The position numbers and the translations under genes are program-made. A stretch of 64,000 bases of DNA from Undibacterium sp. (GTDB taxonomy: Bacteria; Pseudomonadota; Gammaproteobacteria; Burkholderiales; Burkholderiaceae_D): NCBI GenBank assembly GCA_030645915.1, contig JAUSNO010000011.1, positions 1-64,000 of the forward strand. The letters run 5' to 3'. Position 1 is the stretch's first letter, and each line of letters opens with the position of its first letter. A model generated the notes under the pieces. The model saw only the letters and a list, made by a program, of their open reading frames with translations, was not told the DNA's origin and made no database searches. Shown one piece after another: positions 43,079-52,644 of the stretch.

Positions 43079-43810
43079 TCAATCAAAGCCGCGCCCCTCG
43101 CCCGCCTCTTCATACGTGACGCCATCACGGATGTGATAAATCCGCTTGAAGGTGGGAATAATCTTCTCATCGTGAGTGACGACGATGATGGCGGTGTCGT
43201 ATTTTTTTGCCATGTCATTGAGAATTTTTATCACTGCCAGCGCGCGTTCGCTATCGAGCGGTGCAGTCGGCTCATCTGCCAGAATCACCGGTGGTCGATT
43301 GACCAGGCCGCGCGCGATGGCCACGCGCTGTTGCTCGCCGCCAGAAAGCTGCGAGGGCATTGCCCGGGCGCGGTGCGCCACATCCAGCGCGCCTAGCAAA
43401 TCCATTGCCATCCTGCGCGACTCCGCGTTGGTTTTGCCTGTCAACATCGGCAACAGCGCGACGTTATCGAGCACATCGAGAAACGGACTCAGGTACGGCG
43501 CCTGGAACACGAAGCCGATTTTATCCCTGCGCAAGGCGCGCAGATCGGGGATCTGCCAGCCATGATCGTAGATCACATCCTGCCCCAGGATCATGCGCCC
43601 CGCTGTCGGCTCTATCACCGCGCCCAGGCATTTGAGCAAGGTGCTTTTGCCCGAGCCGGATGGCCCGATCAGGCCGACCACTTCGCCCGGTGCCACCACC
43701 ATGTTAACGTCTTTCAGCGCATCGACCGCGGTATCGCCCTTGCCGTAGCGTTTGGCGACGCCTTCGATGCGTATGCCGCGTCCGCCTGTTTGTCGTTGAC
43801 TGTTATCCAC
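43079..43810 (-). CDS. ABC exporter ATP-binding protein (DevA/LolD-like)
   Basis: A 243-residue ATPase. Walker A is GPSGSGKST, signature is [15 protein letters not shown], Walker B is [12 protein letters not shown] and the H-loop is IVVTHDE. This pattern fits the MacB/LolD/DevA branch, which drives tripartite export. It overlaps the permease gene by eight bases. The operon order is regulator, adaptor, permease, ATPase. Confidence 0.92.
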   Translation of the reverse strand: MDNSQRQTGGRGIRIEGVAKRYGKGDTAVDALKDVNMVVAPGEVVGLIGPSGSGKSTLLKCLGAVIEPTAGRMILGQDVIYDHGWQIPDLRALRRDKIGFVFQAPYLSPFLDVLDNVALLPMLTGKTNAESRRMAMDLLGALDVAHRARAMPSQLSGGEQQRVAIARGLVNRPPVILADEPTAPLDSERALAVIKILNDMAKKYDTAIIVVTHDEKIIPTFKRIYHIRDGVTYEEAGEGRGFD

Positions 43811-45017
43811 CGATCGCCTCCGCCGGGTCTACCTTCAATGCAACACGGATCGCCAGCACGCTGGCGAAGACGCAGATCACCACTACCGCGATCAGGCCGC
43901 GCAAGGCATCGCCCGGTTCCAGCAAAACATATTTGGGGAAGAAAGGTGCCCATAACGTGGCGACAATTTTGCCGACCACAAAACCGATCAGGCCCAGCCC
44001 GACCGCTTGCTGCAATATCATCAAAGAAATGACGCGATCTTTAGTACCGATCAGTTTGAGCACCGCGATCTCGCGGATTTTACCCATGGTGAGGGTGTAA
44101 ATGATGAAGGCCACGATGGCGGCGCTGACGATCGCCAGTATCACCAGAAACATCGCGATCTGGCGCGCCGAAGTGGCGATCAGCTTGACGATCAAAATGT
44201 CCTGCATCTGCGCGCGGGTATACACGGAAAGGTGCTTCCAGCGCCGTATCGGCTCGGCCACGGCTTCGGGGTCGGCATTCGCTTCTATCTGCACCAGCAC
44301 CGCGTTGACAAAGGGGTTGGTACTTTGCGAGGCGATCACCGCATCAAGCAAACCCGGTACGCCGGGGCGATTGAGCGCGGGGTTTTGCGCCGTGCGGGCG
44401 CGTTGCTGCACGATGGCGTCGTTGTCCTTGAGGAACTGCGCTTCCTGCGCGTCCTTGATCGGGATGAACACCATCGCATCGCCGCCCGATGAGACCATGC
44501 GCCGCGTCAGACCCACGACCGTGTATTCATTGCGACGGATGCGCAGACGGTCACCGATGGCGAAGCCGCTGGCGATATCGGCCACCGCTTCATTATGGCC
44601 GCGGGTGATATGGCGGCCGTCGACCAGAAAGCCAGGCTGGCCCGGATGCCCGACCCCGTCAGGCGTGATGCCGACCACCATCGCCCGCACATCGCGCGGC
44701 CGCGCACCACCCATCTGGCGCACCTGCATGGTGAGATAAGTGACATTGGCAGCGCGCGCCACGCCCGGCATGCCGCGGATGCCGAGGTAGGCATCCTGGT
44801 AAATACTGGAGGATTCGGCATACGGCCCCTGGGTGTCTTTTTGCACTACCCATAAATCAGCACCGCTGTTATCCAGCAGCACATTGGCGTCGTCCACCAT
44901 GCCGCGATACACACCCGCCATAGTCAGCGTGACGCCAATCAGCAAACCCAGGCCGATGCCGGTAAACACAAATTTACCCCAGCTATGCAGGATGTCGCGT
45001 CCGGCCAGGCTGATCAT
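43803..45017 (-). CDS. ABC exporter permease (DevC/MacB-like)
   Basis: A 404-residue permease of the FtsX/MacB_PCD family. One helix near residue 20, a large periplasmic domain (including the HxxxD-free VQKDTQGPYAESSSIYQDAY), and three C-terminal helices (IAMFLVILAIVSAAIVAFII, RVISLMILQQAVGLGLIGFV, GLIAVVVICVFASVLAIRV). It follows the DevC pattern of cyanobacterial DevBCA exporters. The adaptor gene overlaps its start by four bases. Confidence 0.88.
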   Translation of the reverse strand: MISLAGRDILHSWGKFVFTGIGLGLLIGVTLTMAGVYRGMVDDANVLLDNSGADLWVVQKDTQGPYAESSSIYQDAYLGIRGMPGVARAANVTYLTMQVRQMGGARPRDVRAMVVGITPDGVGHPGQPGFLVDGRHITRGHNEAVADIASGFAIGDRLRIRRNEYTVVGLTRRMVSSGGDAMVFIPIKDAQEAQFLKDNDAIVQQRARTAQNPALNRPGVPGLLDAVIASQSTNPFVNAVLVQIEANADPEAVAEPIRRWKHLSVYTRAQMQDILIVKLIATSARQIAMFLVILAIVSAAIVAFIIYTLTMGKIREIAVLKLIGTKDRVISLMILQQAVGLGLIGFVVGKIVATLWAPFFPKYVLLEPGDALRGLIAVVVICVFASVLAIRVALKVDPAEAIGG

Positions 45018-46210
45018 GATGATTTGCCGACGATGCGATCAACGATGCTGATGCGGCTATTGGCATTGAGCGCCTTCTGGCTATACACGACGACCTGGTC
45101 GCCAGCGCTGAGGCCGCTGAGTATCTGGACATTGCCATCAAGATCGGTCGCGCCCGGCTTGACCGCCACAAAGCGCAGCCGCTTAGCGTCTATCAGCCAG
45201 ACCCCGATGTGGCCGTCAACCCTTTGGATGCTGGCGGTCGGTACCACCGGCATGGCTTTTTGTGCGGCCAGCGCCACCGTCACTTCGGCCAGCTCGCCTA
45301 TCGATGGCAGCATGGCTGGCCGCTGCTTGAATTCAATTTTGGCCAGCACTTCTTCAGTGACAGCATCGGCATGCGGCTCGATACGTGCGACCCGCCCCGC
45401 CAGCGCACCACCAGGCTGCGAACGCAAGACGATTTGAGCCGGTAACGCCGGTTGCAAACCAGCAGCGCGCTGCTGATCGAAGCGCACGCTGATCCAGATG
45501 CTGCCCGGCTCCACCACTTCCACCACCGTCTGGCCGGCGATCACCGTGCTGCCGGGGTCTGCATCGCGCCGCGTCACCAGTCCATCTACCGGCGAGACCA
45601 GACGCAAGTTGGCGCGCTGACGAACTAATGCTTCACGCTCGGCACGCAGGCGCGCGATCTCTTGACGCGATGCCTCCAGATTGGCACGCGCCGCGACCAG
45701 GGCAGATTGCGCTACCTGCAATTCCTGCCGCTTCAGTCCAACCCCTTCTTCACTGACTGAACGTGAGGTGAACAATTGCTCGTAGCGCTTGGCCTGCGTT
45801 TCGGCAAAACTCTTGCGCACTGTTAAATCCTGTATCTGCGCCTCTACCGCCAGCATGCTCGCCTCACCGCGCTTGAAGGCGGCATCCTGCGCGCCGATCT
45901 TGTCGTCCAGATCGACCTGGTCCATCTCGCCCAACAATTGGCCAGCCTTGACCAACTCACCAGGCTGAACCTCAACACGCTTAAGCCGCCCTGCCGCTGT
46001 TGGCCCTATCTTGTGCGCGTAGCGCGCCTCTACCGTGCCGATGCCAAACAGCGCGGGCGTGATTGAGCGACTCTCTACCGAGACAACTGTCACCGGCACC
46101 GATGCCAATGGCCCGGAGCGCAAGACTACATACAGAAATAATCCCAATAAAGGAATCAGTACGCCGACCAGCGTCAGCGTCTTGCCATGAAGTGAAAGGA
46201 ATTTTTTCAT
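45014..46210 (-). CDS. HlyD/DevB-like membrane-fusion adaptor
   Basis: A 398-residue periplasmic adaptor. An N-terminal helix (LTLVGVLIPLLGLFLYVVL) anchors it; a lipoyl-like half is in VEVQPGELVKAGQLLGEMDQ, followed by a long alpha-hairpin (residues about 100-195) and the second lipoyl half in RLVSPVDGLVTRRDADPGS. This is the partner of the MacB/DevC permease and would dock on a TolC-type outer-membrane channel, which is not encoded here. Its start overlaps the TetR gene by four bases. Confidence 0.92.
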   Translation of the reverse strand: MKKFLSLHGKTLTLVGVLIPLLGLFLYVVLRSGPLASVPVTVVSVESRSITPALFGIGTVEARYAHKIGPTAAGRLKRVEVQPGELVKAGQLLGEMDQVDLDDKIGAQDAAFKRGEASMLAVEAQIQDLTVRKSFAETQAKRYEQLFTSRSVSEEGVGLKRQELQVAQSALVAARANLEASRQEIARLRAEREALVRQRANLRLVSPVDGLVTRRDADPGSTVIAGQTVVEVVEPGSIWISVRFDQQRAAGLQPALPAQIVLRSQPGGALAGRVARIEPHADAVTEEVLAKIEFKQRPAMLPSIGELAEVTVALAAQKAMPVVPTASIQRVDGHIGVWLIDAKRLRFVAVKPGATDLDGNVQILSGLSAGDQVVVYSQKALNANSRISIVDRIVGKSS

Positions 46211-46815
46211 TTTTGATTTGCCACGCCACGTAGATAGATCGCAAAAACACCGGGTGCTGCCTGACGGATTTTGGCTATGTCGCCCGATAGCATTGATTGC
46301 ATCACCAGACCCTGGATGGTGCCGATAAATAGGGTAGCGGCGGCCTGAATATTGATTTCTGCGGCGATTTCGCCCTCGGCCTGCCCTTGTTGAATGCGCT
46401 CGCGCAGGCGCTCGGCATAGCGCTGCAACAGGGTTTGTGCCATGCGCTTGGCGGCAGTCGTTTCTGCACGCTGCAACTCGCCGAACATCATGCGCGGCAC
46501 GCCGGGATGCTCGATGACAAATTCAACATGGCTCATGAACATCGCCTCCAGCGCGGCCAGATGCGTTTTGCTGCCCGCCGCGGCGGCATCCAGCTTAGCA
46601 ATCAGGCGCTCGGCCACCCAGACCATGACGGCTTCCCAGATCGCGTCCTTGGTCGGAAAATGCCGGAACAAGGCACCCTGCGTCAGATTCATGTGCTTGG
46701 CGATGGCGGCGGTAGTAATCTCGCTCGGGTTTTGCGACCCAGCCAGAGCAACCACCGCTTCTACCGTCACCGCCTTGCGCTCTTCGGCGGGCAGGTGTTT
46801 TGCTGGAATATCCAC
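46207..46815 (-). CDS. TetR-family regulator
   Basis: A 202-residue TetR-type repressor. The helix-turn-helix is near residues 28-55 (EITTAAIAKHMNLTQGALFR, then HFPTKDAIWEAV). The remaining helices form a ligand and dimer domain. It is the first gene of the exporter operon, overlapping the adaptor gene, and probably represses it. A palindrome at 46835-46848 upstream of its start is the likely operator. Confidence 0.92.
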   Translation of the reverse strand: MDIPAKHLPAEERKAVTVEAVVALAGSQNPSEITTAAIAKHMNLTQGALFRHFPTKDAIWEAVMVWVAERLIAKLDAAAAGSKTHLAALEAMFMSHVEFVIEHPGVPRMMFGELQRAETTAAKRMAQTLLQRYAERLRERIQQGQAEGEIAAEINIQAAATLFIGTIQGLVMQSMLSGDIAKIRQAAPGVFAIYLRGVANQK

Positions 46816-46834
46816 AGGTTTTTTCTTTAAAGTA

Positions 46835-46848
46835 AGTAACTGATTACT
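46835..46848. promoter_or_regulatory. Candidate TetR operator
   Basis: AGTAACTGATTACT is a perfect 5-bp inverted repeat with a four-base centre, about 20 bp upstream of the TetR start codon. Small perfect palindromes at this place are typical TetR-family operators. The rest of the 340-bp gap to 47155 is AT-rich and holds the inverted repeat at 47061-47092. Confidence 0.45.
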
Positions 46849-47060
46849 ATCTTATCAGGTAAAACAGAGACTTCAAGTTTTATTTCGGGCAAATGGAACA
46901 GCCAACCAAACAGCGCGGGAAAGCGTCAATTGCAAGAACAGCGCCGTCACTATGGGCGGTAGTTTGTCGTGCTCGCCATAGGAGAAAGCCATACTTTTGA
47001 AAAAAAGCCGCAGATCACAAAGGTATCTCGGCTACAAAAAATAGAGTTGATTTTACTCAA

Positions 47061-47092
47061 GTAATATTAAACAAAATACCGATTAATATTAC
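47061..47092. promoter_or_regulatory. Perfect 10-bp AT-rich inverted repeat upstream of the AhpD-like gene
   Basis: GTAATATTAA (47061-47070) and TTAATATTAC (47083-47092) are perfect complements, 12 bases apart. The element is about 60 bp upstream of the AhpD-like gene start, a typical operator distance. No regulator gene is adjacent, so the binding protein is unknown. Confidence 0.45.
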
Positions 47093-47154
47093 ATATTATT
47101 GCATAATGATATTGTGCACTTACCTTTACCTACCATCTCCAGCGGAGCCAACTC

Positions 47155-47505
47155 ATGAACAAGAACTATACCGACATTACCAAATCGATCTCCGCCTCTC
47201 TGGCCAAATTGCGCACCGACTCGCCTGATGTCATGAAGGCATTTTCCATGCTGGCGCAAGCGGCAACCAAGGATGGTGCGCTGGATAAAAAGACCAAGGA
47301 ATTGATCGCCCTCGCGCTAGGCATAGCGGCGCACTGCGATGGCTGCATCGGCTTTCATGTTCAGGCATTAATCAAACTGGGAACCACGCGCGCCGAACTC
47401 GAAGAGATGCTGGGAATGACGGTGTATATGGGCGGCGGTCCGTCATTAATGTATGCCGCCGATGCGCTGACGGCATTTGAAGAAATGTCTGCCGCGGCAT
47501 CTTGA
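47155..47505 (+). CDS. AhpD-like carboxymuconolactone decarboxylase family protein
   Basis: A 116-residue CMD-fold protein. CDGCIGFH places two cysteines at 61 and 64 and a histidine at 68, the AhpD-type active site for alkylhydroperoxide or disulfide reduction. TKELIALALGIAAH and LEEMLGMTVYMGGGPSLMYA follow the family. It is a single gene with an operator-like palindrome upstream and a hairpin downstream at 47539. Confidence 0.92.
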   Translation: MNKNYTDITKSISASLAKLRTDSPDVMKAFSMLAQAATKDGALDKKTKELIALALGIAAHCDGCIGFHVQALIKLGTTRAELEEMLGMTVYMGGGPSLMYAADALTAFEEMSAAAS

Positions 47506-47538
47506 TCGCACATCAAAAAGTTGTACCTCAAAAAGGAG

Positions 47539-47568
47539 ATATCTGCGCCATACAGATGGCGCAGATAT
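47539..47568. terminator. Hairpin between convergent genes
   Basis: ATATCTGCGCCAT and ATGGCGCAGATAT form a perfect 13-bp stem around ACAG. It lies between the ends of the AhpD-like gene and the chemoreceptor gene. It lacks a clean T run in either direction, so termination efficiency is uncertain, but the position fits a bidirectional terminator. Confidence 0.6.
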
Positions 47569-47572
47569 TGCC

Positions 47573-47599
47573 ATTGATTGCATTGATTGCATTGATTGC
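47573..47599. repeat. Short tandem repeat, ATTGATTGC x 3
   Basis: Three exact copies of ATTGATTGC occupy 47573-47599, four bases before the chemoreceptor stop codon. The length may vary among strains through slippage. It is outside both coding regions. Confidence 0.8.
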
Positions 47600-47602
47600 C
47601 GT

Positions 47603-49210
47603 TTAACGCGTCGATATCCTGATCGGTGTTTTACCTTCTTGAGGCATGAGCTTGAAGGAAGCCGCAAGTCGCGCCAACTGCTGCGCATGTTCCTGCAATG
47701 TTGCGGAAATTGCCGAGGTTTGCTCCACCAGCGCCGCATTTTGCTGCGTGACGCTGTCGAGCTGCCCCACGGACTCATTGATCTGCCCGATGCCCGCCGA
47801 TTGTTCGCGGCTGGCGTGAGCGATTTCTCCCACAATATTGGCTACACGCTCAATGCCGCTGACGATTTCCTGCATCGTGGTCCCGGCTTGCGCCACCTGG
47901 CTGGTACCGACCCCCACTTTTTCGACTGAATCGGTGATCAGCGTTTTGATTTCTCTGGCCGCTTCTGCGCTACGGCCAGCCAGTGAGCGCACCTCGCTGG
48001 CGACAACGGCAAAGCCGCGTCCTTGCTCACCCGCACGGGCGGCTTCGACCGCTGCATTGAGTGCCAGAATATTGGTTTGAAAAGCGATGCCGTCAATCAC
48101 CGCAATGATGTCGACAATCTTGCGTGAAGATGTGTTGATTTCTTCCATCGTCGTGACCACTTGCGCCACCACGCTGCCGCCTTTGCTGGCGGTGGCAGAG
48201 GCGGCTGCCGCCAGGGAATTGGCTTCGGCAGCATTGTCGGCATTATGCTTGACGGTACTGGTCAGTTGCTCGGAAGCGGTGGCTGTTTTTTCCAGCTCAT
48301 CTGCCTGTTGCTCAGTGCGGCCAGACAGGTCTAGCGTGCCGCTTGCCACTTCACTGGCCGAGGTGGCAATCATGTCGGCACCGCTGCGCACGCCCGTCAG
48401 CAACTCATGCAATTTGCTGCGCATATTTTCCATGTCGCTGAGTAGCCCGGCAATCTCGTCCTGACCGGCATATTGAATCGGCTGGGATAAGTCACCATGC
48501 GCAATGGCGGAAGCGGCGTCGTCAGCCGACTTGAAGCCGTCTTTTAAGCGCTTAAATAAAGCAAAGGTCATCCAGGAAGCGGGTATTCCCAGCAGAACAA
48601 TGATGGCAGCCACCATCATCATCGCCAGATTAAAACGATCCTGCGCATCGTGGTAGGCGATCTGTCCCTGTTTTTCATAGAAATCACGCAATTCTATCGA
48701 GGTCTTCAGCGCAACCTCGCCCTCTTCCCTGCCAGCCTTCAAAAACGCCGCCATCACTGGCGGACTGAAGTCATTCGCCTTCACCGCATCAAGAGTGAAA
48801 TTTAACTTAACGCGCCACTCTGCACGCTTCGATTTCATGTTGAGAAATAGTTCGCGGGCGCCTGCCTTGATCGACGTAGCCTCAAGTTCCTGCAGCAATT
48901 TATCGGCACCACCCCGGCCCGCTTCGATGGCATCGATATGTGACTTGGTGGGGTGGTCATGAATACCGGCCAAAGGGCCATCCGGCGCGTGCTGGAATGC
49001 CAGCAAAATCTGCAAACGGTTTTTGACCAGAATGTCATTGAGTGTATCGATTTTGAGCGCCATCGCCATCGATTCTTCGTGTACCGTTTTAAGGCTATTG
49101 TGTGCGGTAACCATACCCCAGGCGCCAATCGCCACAACGGTGGTGAACGAGATCCAAAATGAAATGAGTACCAAGCTGAAGCGTTGCGTGATACGAAGGT
49201 TGTTCAGCAT
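47603..49210 (-). CDS. Methyl-accepting chemotaxis protein
   Basis: A 535-residue chemoreceptor. The first helix (FSLVLISFWISFTTVVAIGA) starts near residue 11, the periplasmic four-helix bundle (Tar-like) spans about 35-190 and the second helix (MMMVAAIIVLLGIPASWMTF) follows. HAMP and the signalling domain come next with the hairpin tip IDGIAFQTNILALNAAVEAA, then RAGEQGRGFAVVA. The tip is the standard one that couples to CheW and CheA. The ATG at 49208-49210 with AAGAGA upstream is preferred to a frame extension of 40 codons. Chemotaxis kinase genes are not in this window. Confidence 0.93.
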   Translation of the reverse strand: MLNNLRITQRFSLVLISFWISFTTVVAIGAWGMVTAHNSLKTVHEESMAMALKIDTLNDILVKNRLQILLAFQHAPDGPLAGIHDHPTKSHIDAIEAGRGGADKLLQELEATSIKAGARELFLNMKSKRAEWRVKLNFTLDAVKANDFSPPVMAAFLKAGREEGEVALKTSIELRDFYEKQGQIAYHDAQDRFNLAMMMVAAIIVLLGIPASWMTFALFKRLKDGFKSADDAASAIAHGDLSQPIQYAGQDEIAGLLSDMENMRSKLHELLTGVRSGADMIATSASEVASGTLDLSGRTEQQADELEKTATASEQLTSTVKHNADNAAEANSLAAAASATASKGGSVVAQVVTTMEEINTSSRKIVDIIAVIDGIAFQTNILALNAAVEAARAGEQGRGFAVVASEVRSLAGRSAEAAREIKTLITDSVEKVGVGTSQVAQAGTTMQEIVSGIERVANIVGEIAHASREQSAGIGQINESVGQLDSVTQQNAALVEQTSAISATLQEHAQQLARLAASFKLMPQEGKTPIRISTR

Positions 49211-49471
49211 AATTATCTCTTTTGTAATTTTTAAATGAAGTTGACATGTCGCCCATGCATCGGCAGCTGATGCAAACGAGGCATGATGGAAAATTCGAGC
49301 CTCAAAACAAAGTATTCGCCACTTTTCCACTATTTACAAGAAGCAAGCCGCTAGTTTTTTACAGAATCAGGCCGCGCCGTCCCCTTTTCGTTGATTCCTG
49401 AAACATGCGCCCCCGCCCTTTCACCTCAGCGCCAGAGGAAACTTAAGCTAGGCACAATGCACCAAAAAGAT

Positions 49472-49495
49472 GAAATTTACTGCATAATAAATTTC
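49472..49495. promoter_or_regulatory. 8-bp inverted repeat upstream of a hypothetical gene
   Basis: GAAATTTA (49472-49479) and TAAATTTC (49488-49495) are perfect complements with an eight-base spacer. It is about 70 bp upstream of the start at 49568, where an operator or promoter would be expected. Otherwise the 49211-49567 region shows no gene. Confidence 0.4.
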
Positions 49496-49567
49496 TCAAT
49501 TCCACGCGTGCCGAGAAGTCACTTCATGCTCCGGAACTATAGCAACATCACCCATCAGAGAAAAACC

Positions 49568-49999
49568 ATGTCCGATCCAACACTACCCGTCACCGTCCTA
49601 CTGTCGTCCGTACCGCAAGAAGGTGCCGGCTGGCAGGCATTGAAGCAGCATGTGTGCGGCGGGTTTTCGCGCCAAACCTTCGACGCTGCCATTTATGTAT
49701 TGAAGGTTCTACCCGCCATGCAGGAAATGATCGATGACATCCTGTTTGAGCAATTCCTGGGCGACATTACCAAGGGATTGGATGACGGCGTCAGCGACAG
49801 GCAACGTAGCGAATACCGCGCCTTTTTACTGCGCCATGGCGTCACCGTCAGCGATACCAACCTCAGCGCATTGAGGCAGGCGGTTTATCCGATGGATGCC
49901 AGCGAAAAGAATCTGCAGACATTGGTGGGCAAGGCCAGCATCAAGGGCATCAGCCTGGATGGATTGCAGATCGCTGTACTCGGTGATAACTGCAATTAA
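49568..49999 (+). CDS. Hypothetical protein, 143 residues
   Basis: The ATG at 49568, after GAGAAAAACC, begins MSDPTLPVTVLLSSVPQEGA. The protein is soluble and mostly helical, with FSRQTFDAAIYVLKVLPAMQ, then EMIDDILFEQFLGDI, and a C-terminal strand segment. I recognise no family. A strong terminator follows the stop by 17 bases, supporting a real single-gene unit. An open frame continues 59 codons upstream without a plausible start. Confidence 0.65.
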   Translation: MSDPTLPVTVLLSSVPQEGAGWQALKQHVCGGFSRQTFDAAIYVLKVLPAMQEMIDDILFEQFLGDITKGLDDGVSDRQRSEYRAFLLRHGVTVSDTNLSALRQAVYPMDASEKNLQTLVGKASIKGISLDGLQIAVLGDNCN

Positions 50000-50016
50000 G
50001 GGTTCGTTAAGAAATG

Positions 50017-50052
50017 AAAAGAGCTGGCCGATGTCTTGGCCAGCTCTTTTTT
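50017..50052 (+). terminator. Strong intrinsic terminator
   Basis: AAAAGAGCTGGCC and GGCCAGCTCTTTT form a perfect 13-bp stem around eight bases, followed by two more T. It ends the hypothetical gene at 49568, and the A-rich left side could serve the opposite strand for the rhodanese gene. Confidence 0.9.
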
Positions 50053-50113
50053 ACGATCGCTTGACGATCGTTTTACGACGGTTTGGCGAGCTTTTGACGA
50101 GCTTTCAATTCAC

Positions 50114-50446
50114 TCAGGCGCGACGCACCGGTTTTTGTAACTTCAACGCCAGGCCGCCTACGCTACCACCGTTGATCACGTGCTGATAACCCAAGCCAGT
50201 GAGTATGCTTTTGGCCGATCCGGAGCGTGCGCCCGAACGGCAATACACGATGATCGCGGCGGATTTGTCCGGCACCGCTGCGCTGATCGTTTGCGCGATG
50301 TTGCCAAGCGGCAGAGAGATGGCGCCGTCGATATAACCTGAGGCAAACTCGCCGGGCGAACGCACATCGATCAGGATCGCATCTGCCGGCAATTCCTGCG
50401 ACGAAGCGCCTGTGATGCCTTGTATTAATTTGCTAAAAAAATTCAT
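50114..50446 (-). CDS. Rhodanese-like sulfurtransferase
   Basis: A 110-residue single-domain rhodanese. The ILIDVRSPGEFASGYIDGAI motif leads to the active-site loop VYCRSGARSG with the catalytic cysteine C69. Such proteins transfer sulfane sulfur, for example from persulfide to sulfite or cyanide. The start MNFFSKL at 50446 is preferred because AAGGACG precedes it. It lies downstream of the sulfide:quinone oxidoreductase gene on the same strand, beyond a repeat copy, and completes a sulfide-oxidation set. Confidence 0.92.
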   Translation of the reverse strand: MNFFSKLIQGITGASSQELPADAILIDVRSPGEFASGYIDGAISLPLGNIAQTISAAVPDKSAAIIVYCRSGARSGSAKSILTGLGYQHVINGGSVGGLALKLQKPVRRA

Positions 50447-50532
50447 GTCGTCCTTCTTCAATTATCGATTGCGGCTGCAAGCTCAGTCACTCTGCTCAGT
50501 CACTCTATTTGATCAAAAATAAAAATGAAATA

Positions 50533-50619
50533 GTGCCATGCCCACCACGCATGCTGCATGCGCCTTGCAGGCCAGATCGGCTGGAAAGCCGCACCGGTAT
50601 TGCGTGGCGGGCATGGCAC
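50533..50619 (-). repeat. Interspersed palindromic repeat, copy 5 (reverse orientation)
   Basis: GTGCCATGCCCACCACGCAT at the left, CATGCGCCTTGCAGGCC, then GGCTGGAAAGCCGC and TGCGTGGCGGGCATGGCAC. It is the reverse complement of the pattern in copies 1, 3 and 4. It lies between the rhodanese and the sulfide:quinone oxidoreductase gene, both on the minus strand, so it may sit within an operon. Confidence 0.85.
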
Positions 50620-50634
50620 CATGTCAATTTATTG

Positions 50635-51951
<1,317 letters not shown>

Positions 51952-51971
51952 TTACCGGTAACTGCTTATCT

Positions 51972-52400
51972 TTATTTTTGTGGAAGCAAACTACGCGCCC
52001 ACGCCAGCAATTGCGCTGCGGGCATGGTGCCGCTTTGCCTGCCGATTTCACGCCCGCCGTGAAACAGCAGCAGGCTGGGAATACTGCGTATGCCATACCG
52101 TTGGCTCGCCGCCGGCGCAGCATCACTATCTACCTTGACGAAACGAATATCGGGCGCCTGACCGGCCGCCGCTTCAAACTGTGGCGCCATGGCTCTGCAC
52201 GGCCCGCACCATGCGGCCCAAAAATCAACCAGTACCGGCGCTTCGGTATTGGCTAAGAATTTCGGCAACGCCTGATCGCTGAGTTCGACAGGCTTGGCCG
52301 CCATCAGGGCCTGCCCGCATTTGCCGCACACGGGCGAATCGGCCAGGCGTTCATTCGGTATGCGGTTGGTCGCGGCACAGGCGGGACAGACGAGATGCAT
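51972..52400 (-). CDS. trxC: Thioredoxin 2 (TrxC) with zinc-binding N-terminus
   Basis: A 142-residue protein with a zinc ribbon (CPAC at 5-8, CGKC at 25-28) and a thioredoxin domain whose active site is WCGPC (C65, C68) with cis-proline in IRSIPSLLLF. That combination defines TrxC. It reduces protein disulfides and can handle persulfides in sulfide-rich conditions. It lies between the SQR gene and the DUF2892 gene on the same strand. Confidence 0.95.
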   Translation of the reverse strand: MHLVCPACAATNRIPNERLADSPVCGKCGQALMAAKPVELSDQALPKFLANTEAPVLVDFWAAWCGPCRAMAPQFEAAAGQAPDIRFVKVDSDAAPAASQRYGIRSIPSLLLFHGGREIGRQSGTMPAAQLLAWARSLLPQK

Positions 52401-52434
52401 GGCGTTCTCCTAAAAACAGAATAAGCGGGCTACT

Positions 52435-52644
52435 TTAAGTGCCGGACTGGAAGCCCAGCTTGCGCATGATGTTTTCCATCAGGCACCATTTGGTGAAGCC
52501 ACTCTGCAGCAGATTAACGCCGACAAAAGCGGTGAATCCCAGCCACCACTGACTGACGAATATCGGGCTGCCAGGAATCCCCAGTGCCAGACTTAACAGA
52601 ATAAAAAAACCTGCGACGATACGTACCATTTGCCAGCTAGTCAT
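52435..52644 (-). CDS. DUF2892 small membrane protein (YgaP-tail type)
   Basis: A 69-residue protein with two helices (IVAGFFILLSLALGI, WWLGFTAFVGVNLLQSGF) and the core FTAFVGVNLLQSGFTKWC, shared with the DUF2892 protein at 39327. The same module forms the membrane part of rhodanese YgaP, which exports thiocyanate or senses sulfur species. Its stop-start overlaps the RND gene by four bases, so it is cotranslated with the pump. Confidence 0.88.
   Translation of the reverse strand: MTSWQMVRIVAGFFILLSLALGIPGSPIFVSQWWLGFTAFVGVNLLQSGFTKWCLMENIMRKLGFQSGT

Noticed and set aside
47573-47599. Three repeats considered as a CRISPR-like array
   Set aside because: The units are nine bases, directly adjacent without spacers, and no cas gene is present.
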